Positions 63,574-64,000 of a stretch of 64,000 nt of DNA are shown here, one piece after another. Where the stretch lies: assembly GCA_964583335.1 (NCBI GenBank), contig CAZOVG010000006.1, positions 137,932 to 201,931 of the forward strand. The letters run 5' to 3'. A model generated the notes under the pieces. That model did not search any database and was not told where the DNA came from. It saw only the letters and a program-made list of their open reading frames with translations. This stretch comes from JAGNKE01 sp964583335 (GTDB taxonomy: Bacteria > Pseudomonadota > Alphaproteobacteria > Micavibrionales > Micavibrionaceae). A program made the translations under genes and the position numbers. Position 1 is the first letter of the stretch; the number at the start of each line of letters is the position of its first letter.

Positions 63574-64000
63574 CTAATGCTGCGCATCCGCGATCATCGC
63601 GCTAAAGGTCGCCTCGGCGCAGACCTTCTCGCCGACTTTGGCCGTCCCCTTGAATTTCCAGACCGTTCCGCGCGATTGTAGTTTTTCGACGTGAATATGC
63701 ATCGTGTCGCCCGGCGTGACGGGCCTTCTGAAGCGGGCGTTGTCGATGGTCATGAAGTAAACGATTTTGTTTTTTGATTCCAAACCCATGAAATCAACCA
63801 CGACGAGCCCGGCCGTTTGGGCCATCGCCTCAACGATCAGCACGCCCGGCATCACCGGAAATCCCGGAAAGTGGCCCATGAACTGGGGTTCATTCATTGT
63901 GACATTCTTGATCCCGACGGCACTTTCGCCGGGGACCAGGTTGATGACCCGGTCAACCATGAGAAAGGGGTAGCGGTGGGGGATCATGTTCATGATCCGA
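63574..64000 (-). CDS. fabZ: 3-hydroxyacyl-[acyl-carrier-protein] dehydratase FabZ (5' end outside window)
   Basis: Dehydrates beta-hydroxyacyl-ACP in fatty acid synthesis. The family motif MIPHRYPFLMVDRV begins near 63987, and the catalytic GHFPGFPVMPGVL follows with His and, further on, Glu in VEAMAQ. The codons before the first ATG in the window (Arg-Ile) continue the family pattern, so the true start lies beyond the window edge and the gene is partial here. lpxA starts 95 bp downstream of its stop, the usual lpxD-fabZ-lpxA order. Confidence 0.96.
   Translation of the reverse strand, partial: RIMNMIPHRYPFLMVDRVINLVPGESAVGIKNVTMNEPQFMGHFPGFPVMPGVLIVEAMAQTAGLVVVDFMGLESKNKIVYFMTIDNARFRRPVTPGDTMHIHVEKLQSRGTVWKFKGTAKVGEKVCAEATFSAMIADAQH

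Noticed and set aside
1..64000. CRISPR arrays, insertion sequences, prophage, integron or defence islands
   Set aside because: No spaced repeats, transposase, integrase, capsid, or restriction or defence genes were seen; the window is core genome with scattered unknowns.

Overview
The window is about 64 kb of a compact, moderately GC-rich bacterial chromosome. Gene content and gene order point to an alphaproteobacterium. Three blocks that are well known from that class are present: ntrY-ntrX-trkA-hfq-hflX with ispDF-pgpA-cinA beside it; tpiA-secG-pyrG-kdsA-eno-ftsB-pdhABC-lpd-lipA-ratA on the minus strand; and ppiD-trpE-trpG-trpD-trpC-lexA-comEC-gltX-gltA-lpxB-lpxI-lpxA-fabZ. LexA boxes of the alphaproteobacterial type (direct repeat GTTC-N7-GTTC) support this. 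I cannot fix the order or family. There are no tRNA or rRNA genes, insertion sequences, prophage genes, integrases or CRISPR arrays that I can see. Gaps between genes are all shorter than about 230 bp.

Layout. 1-6.3 kb: mostly exported or membrane proteins of unknown role, a protein that looks like the C-terminal half of a SUV3/MgpS-type RNA helicase without its motor, a Rap1a/Tai-like exported protein, polyprenyl diphosphate synthase and a GNAT acetyltransferase. 6.4-9.1 kb: pyruvate phosphate dikinase. 9.2-16.4 kb: ygfZ, a GT9 glycosyltransferase, a solo peptide-binding protein, a macro-domain protein and a 492-residue orphan. 16.6-27.4 kb: trkH and mazG facing the hflX-hfq-HAD-murI-trkA-ntrX-ntrY cluster. 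27.4-29.6 kb: ispDF, pgpA and cinA C-domain. 29.6-47.0 kb: a long minus-strand run whose transcription order is tpiA, secG, pyrG, a methyltransferase, kdsA, a small unknown, eno, two yqgE-like genes, ftsB, pdhA, pdhB, two small paralogous exported proteins, pdhC, a LOG-like protein, lpd, an exported unknown, lipA and ratA. 47.2-54.5 kb: ppiD and the trp genes, with an oppositely oriented polysaccharide-deacetylase-like gene between trpE and trpG. 54.6-64.0 kb: lexA, comEC, gltX, gltA and the lipid A genes, ending inside fabZ.

How the genes work together: the minus-strand run links lower glycolysis (tpiA, eno) to the pyruvate dehydrogenase complex, with both lipoylation (lipA) and E3 (lpd) encoded in the same run, and gltA accepts the acetyl-CoA. 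kdsA, lpxABI and fabZ supply the inner core and lipid A of the outer membrane. trkA and trkH form a potassium uptake pair.

Most of the window is ordinary core genome. I did not find a clear multi-gene system that is new. The items most worth a second look are: a candidate LexA (SOS) box 62 bp before the ftsB-like division gene; a pair of small two-cysteine exported paralogues placed inside the pdh operon; tandem membrane-anchored YqgE/AlgH proteins; the helicase tail without a helicase; and the absence of dusB-ntrBC and of moaC-moeA from places where related genomes usually carry them.
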